From the NCBI GenBank assembly GCA_023853785.1, contig JAJIRX010000049.1:1-33758 (forward strand): DNA of 33,758 nucleotides, written 5' to 3'. Both the position numbers and the translations under genes were made by a program. Numbering within the stretch: position 1 is the stretch's first letter; each line of letters opens with the position of its first letter. Shown here piece after piece: positions 31,465 to 33,758 of this stretch. This stretch comes from Psilocybe azurescens. Its lineage: Eukaryota > Basidiomycota > Agaricomycetes > Agaricales > Agrocybaceae. Under the pieces are notes generated by a model. It was not told the origin of the DNA and made no database searches. It saw only the letters and a program-made list of their open reading frames with translations.

Positions 31465-33595
31465 CTATTTGTTCTCTTCAGGCTCCACCATCCGGGCTAG
31501 TTCTTCTGCTTCCTTCAGCCGCTGTCGCTTGACACGATAACGAGGGCCAATCCGCATAGCAATGTATATGAGAGGCACGGAAAGAAACGACATGCTGCTC
31601 ATGATGACGTACGTCCACCCCGTACCTAACGCCTTTATAATCAGTTCGATTACCGACACAATGACAGCGCTCAATATGCAGCGAATGAGGTTGTTCTGCC
31701 TTTCGCGTGAGATTGGATAAAATAATTGAGGGGAAATGTACCCACGCATGCGGTGACCGAGGAGCTCTGACTTGGTACAAGATCGATCATCATGGTGGAA
31801 CTTGCGTTCATGATACATATACTGACGAGACCCCCTGAGATATTCAGTGAGTACAGCGGTCATAAGTATAAATCCAATCGAATGTCTTACCGATGAAGTG
31901 CAAAATCAGAGGAGCAGCTATGTTCACCTTGCGCTGGATACACCAGCCATATCCAGCACATGTTATCCCCAGAATCACAGAAAAGAAAGGCAAGAGTCGA
32001 AGGCGGGCCTGGCAGGGAAATGCACGATTTGAGCAAAATGTAGTATTGTTATTGTGCTTATTTTCTCACCTGTTCGAGAGCGATGCCTTCTTCATGGTTC
32101 ACAGTCAGCTTCGAGGATGTCCCTGAGAGGCGGGCTTCTGCGGATTTCTTGAACCGTTGGTACTCCATATCAAGAATACGTCCGATGACAGTACTTCCAA
32201 TGGACACACCACCACCAGTGGCCAAAAGCACAAGCCAATCGTGGTCTCGTTTAGAAAGGGATACGTGTCTTTGAAGAGCGTGGAGATCGTAGCCAGGAAA
32301 GAATAGAAGACAGCACAAGTGAGTGCACTTATTAGCAGTAGAACATCAACGTCGGGATTCAAGAATAGACCGAATGGATTTCGAGGTATCTTTGACTGAG
32401 TCGGCCTTACTGGAATCTTGTCCGCCTTTCTTCGTCCACGACCAATCACAGGGATGACTGGTTTGTATATGAGAAAAGTGTCCTCTTTATTTTTGGCTGA
32501 GATCGAAAGCAAGGTTTCTGGCTGGAATCTGTGTAACAGCATAAGCTGAGGCGCCACTTCAAAAGCTAGACAGAGCACTCGCAGTATAATGATAATGAAG
32601 CAAACGGCTGATGCAATGCAGAGACACCAGAAAATGGATCTATTATCAAAGACGTAAGCAATAATGTTGTATTCCGATATACTTCACGAACCTCCAACCC
32701 AGTTTATCAGCAAGCACTCCACCAATGACAGGACCTATGGATGGACCTAGCTATTTGTCACCTCACATAAGACTAATGTAAGTAACATATCTGTAATGCG
32801 AGCCTACCATTGGACCAATCGTGAATACTCCAACAAAGCCACCTCTTTCTGCTCGGGTGGAAATGTCTCCAATAACGCCGGCACCTAACCATATCAATAC
32901 ACAATTTAGATAATACATATGCTCTCCTTAGAAAGTGTTTACCAATAGCAATCGTGCTAGCCGATCCTGTGGCTTGCAGGCAGCGTAACACCATTAGTAA
33001 CCAGTAATCTGAAGTTGGAGTCAGGGCCAATCCGATGCAAGACAAAGTCAGAATCAGTAGGCATAGTGCAGAGATTGGTCGTCGGCCGACGTGATCTGAA
33101 ACTGGACCCCATAACATGGGGGCTAAGTCCTGATAGTCAACAAGAGAATGCATTATATTGAGGATGTCATTTACCAATACCCTGCAGGACCATATACATG
33201 GTGACCTATATGAGACGATAATTCAAAATGACGTGAAAGTAGGGTTGATCGAATGCAGGCATACCGTCAGGTTAATGAGTTCAGTGGATTTGTTAAATGC
33301 CTTTGAGATCGTAGGTATGGCTGGAAAATATATATTCGCAGTAAGTGGACTTAAGAAAGTAAAGGTAAGTCGATTTAAATTCAATTGAACTAGTCGTGAA
33401 TTACCTGAAAATTCCAACGAAGGCAGTGAAAATCACGATAGACCATTTCTCATTTTTGGAGAACCTGTCATGGCCCAACTGTGGAGGGCTCGATTGGACG
33501 GGACTAGTGTCTGAATGCAGTTGCTCGACTTGGACTGGCGTTCGTCCTTCGGCAAATTCTTTCTTGTCATTTTCAGATCCGTCATGACTAGTCAT
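31465..33595 (-). CDS. Major facilitator superfamily transporter, DHA1 type (one frame break)
   Basis: Proton-driven drug/metabolite exporter of the fungal DHA1 group (12 helices), plasma membrane; substrate unknown. Eleven exons: 33595-33405, 33349-33265, 33205-33181, 33122-32943, 32884-32808, 32750-32692, 32639-32579, 32521-32070, 32008-31891, 31834-31746, 31695-31465, giving 522 residues after one correction. A hydrophilic N-terminus (MTSHDGSEND) leads to the helix start NEKWSIVIFTAFVGIFS, then SPLTANIYFPAIPTIS, TMYMVLQ, MFS motif A at G106-R115 (GPVSDHVGRR), LRCLQATGSAS, the motif-C-like LGPSIGPVIGGVLADKLGW, PETLLSIS at the start of the central loop, and ALGTGWTYVIMSSMSFLSVPLIY in the last helices. 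The run of four A (plus strand) at 32224-32227 needs one more base to join IGLCF to LATGGGVSIGS. The 57-nt intron 32578-32522 has no frame effect if retained. Upstream neighbour is outside the window. Confidence 0.9.
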
Positions 33596-33758
33596 CTCAG
33601 ACAAAAGAAGAGTGGGTGCAAGCAAGACGAATTGGCTTCTCGACGTTAAATATGTTGAAGGATGGACTCTCCCGTTCACTAAAAATAGCATTGTCGGGTA
33701 TACTTCCGTGCTCAGGCTTACCTTCCGGGCGCTAGGCTGCCACGCGATTGATAAAAGA

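Noticed and set aside
1079..33595. Secondary-metabolite or nutrient gene cluster
   Set aside because: A reductase, transporter and phosphatase occur here, but they are 25-30 kb apart with RhoGAP and PAQR genes between them, and no core synthase is present.
1..33758. tRNA, rRNA, CRISPR or LTR-retrotransposon signals
   Set aside because: I looked for B-box-like GGTTCGAAxCC, rRNA cores, regular spacer arrays and paired long terminal repeats with reverse-transcriptase motifs and saw none that held up by eye.

Overview
The window looks like a gene-dense piece of a basidiomycete nuclear genome, most likely Agaricomycetes. The support is the gene architecture: many GT-AG introns of about 50-75 nt, very small exons (19, 25 and 35 nt), and gene families that look typical of mushroom-forming fungi. 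I see no operons, Shine-Dalgarno sites, rRNA, tRNA or CRISPR. The organism call is inference from style, not from a marker gene.

Six protein genes can be reconstructed exon by exon. (1) 1079-2508 (+): an NAD(P)-binding reductase of the atypical short-chain dehydrogenase (dihydroflavonol reductase/Gre2) type. (2) 3268-5513 (-): a PAQR/hemolysin-III (IZH-type) seven-helix membrane protein with a long soluble N-terminus that carries a Ser-His-Leu-Pro-Asp repeat array. (3) 9741-15921 (-): a very long, low-complexity Rho GTPase-activating protein. (4) 19884-24261 (+): a cytosolic GH63-like glycoside hydrolase. (5) 26602-28751 (-): a secreted histidine acid phosphatase (phytase-like). (6) 31465-33595 (-): a DHA1-type major facilitator transporter. 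They do not form an obvious pathway or metabolite cluster and read as neighbouring housekeeping and accessory genes.

The stretches between genes hold the less ordinary material. At 16131-16360 there is a decayed duplicate of the promoter and first codons of the GH63 gene, 3.6 kb upstream of the real one. At 17.3-18.5 kb there are diverged tandem repeats and a perfect 13-bp inverted repeat. At 8.1 kb (-) and 25.6 kb (+) two short reading frames share a TATA box, an 18-nt identical block and an N-terminal LSAELF motif in the same frame. At 25945-25991 two perfect hairpins stand back to back, the first with a UUCG loop. Fragments at 6.8-8.1 kb on the minus strand look like the remains of a leucine-rich (F-box-like) gene.

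Four of the six genes (reductase, RhoGAP, GH63, transporter) need single-base corrections, mostly in short homopolymers, to keep their conserved frames. The PAQR and phosphatase models close exactly (1824 and 1650 nt, both multiples of three). Scattered one-base breaks in unrelated genes fit uncorrected sequencing indels better than four separate pseudogenisations, but only reads or transcripts can decide.
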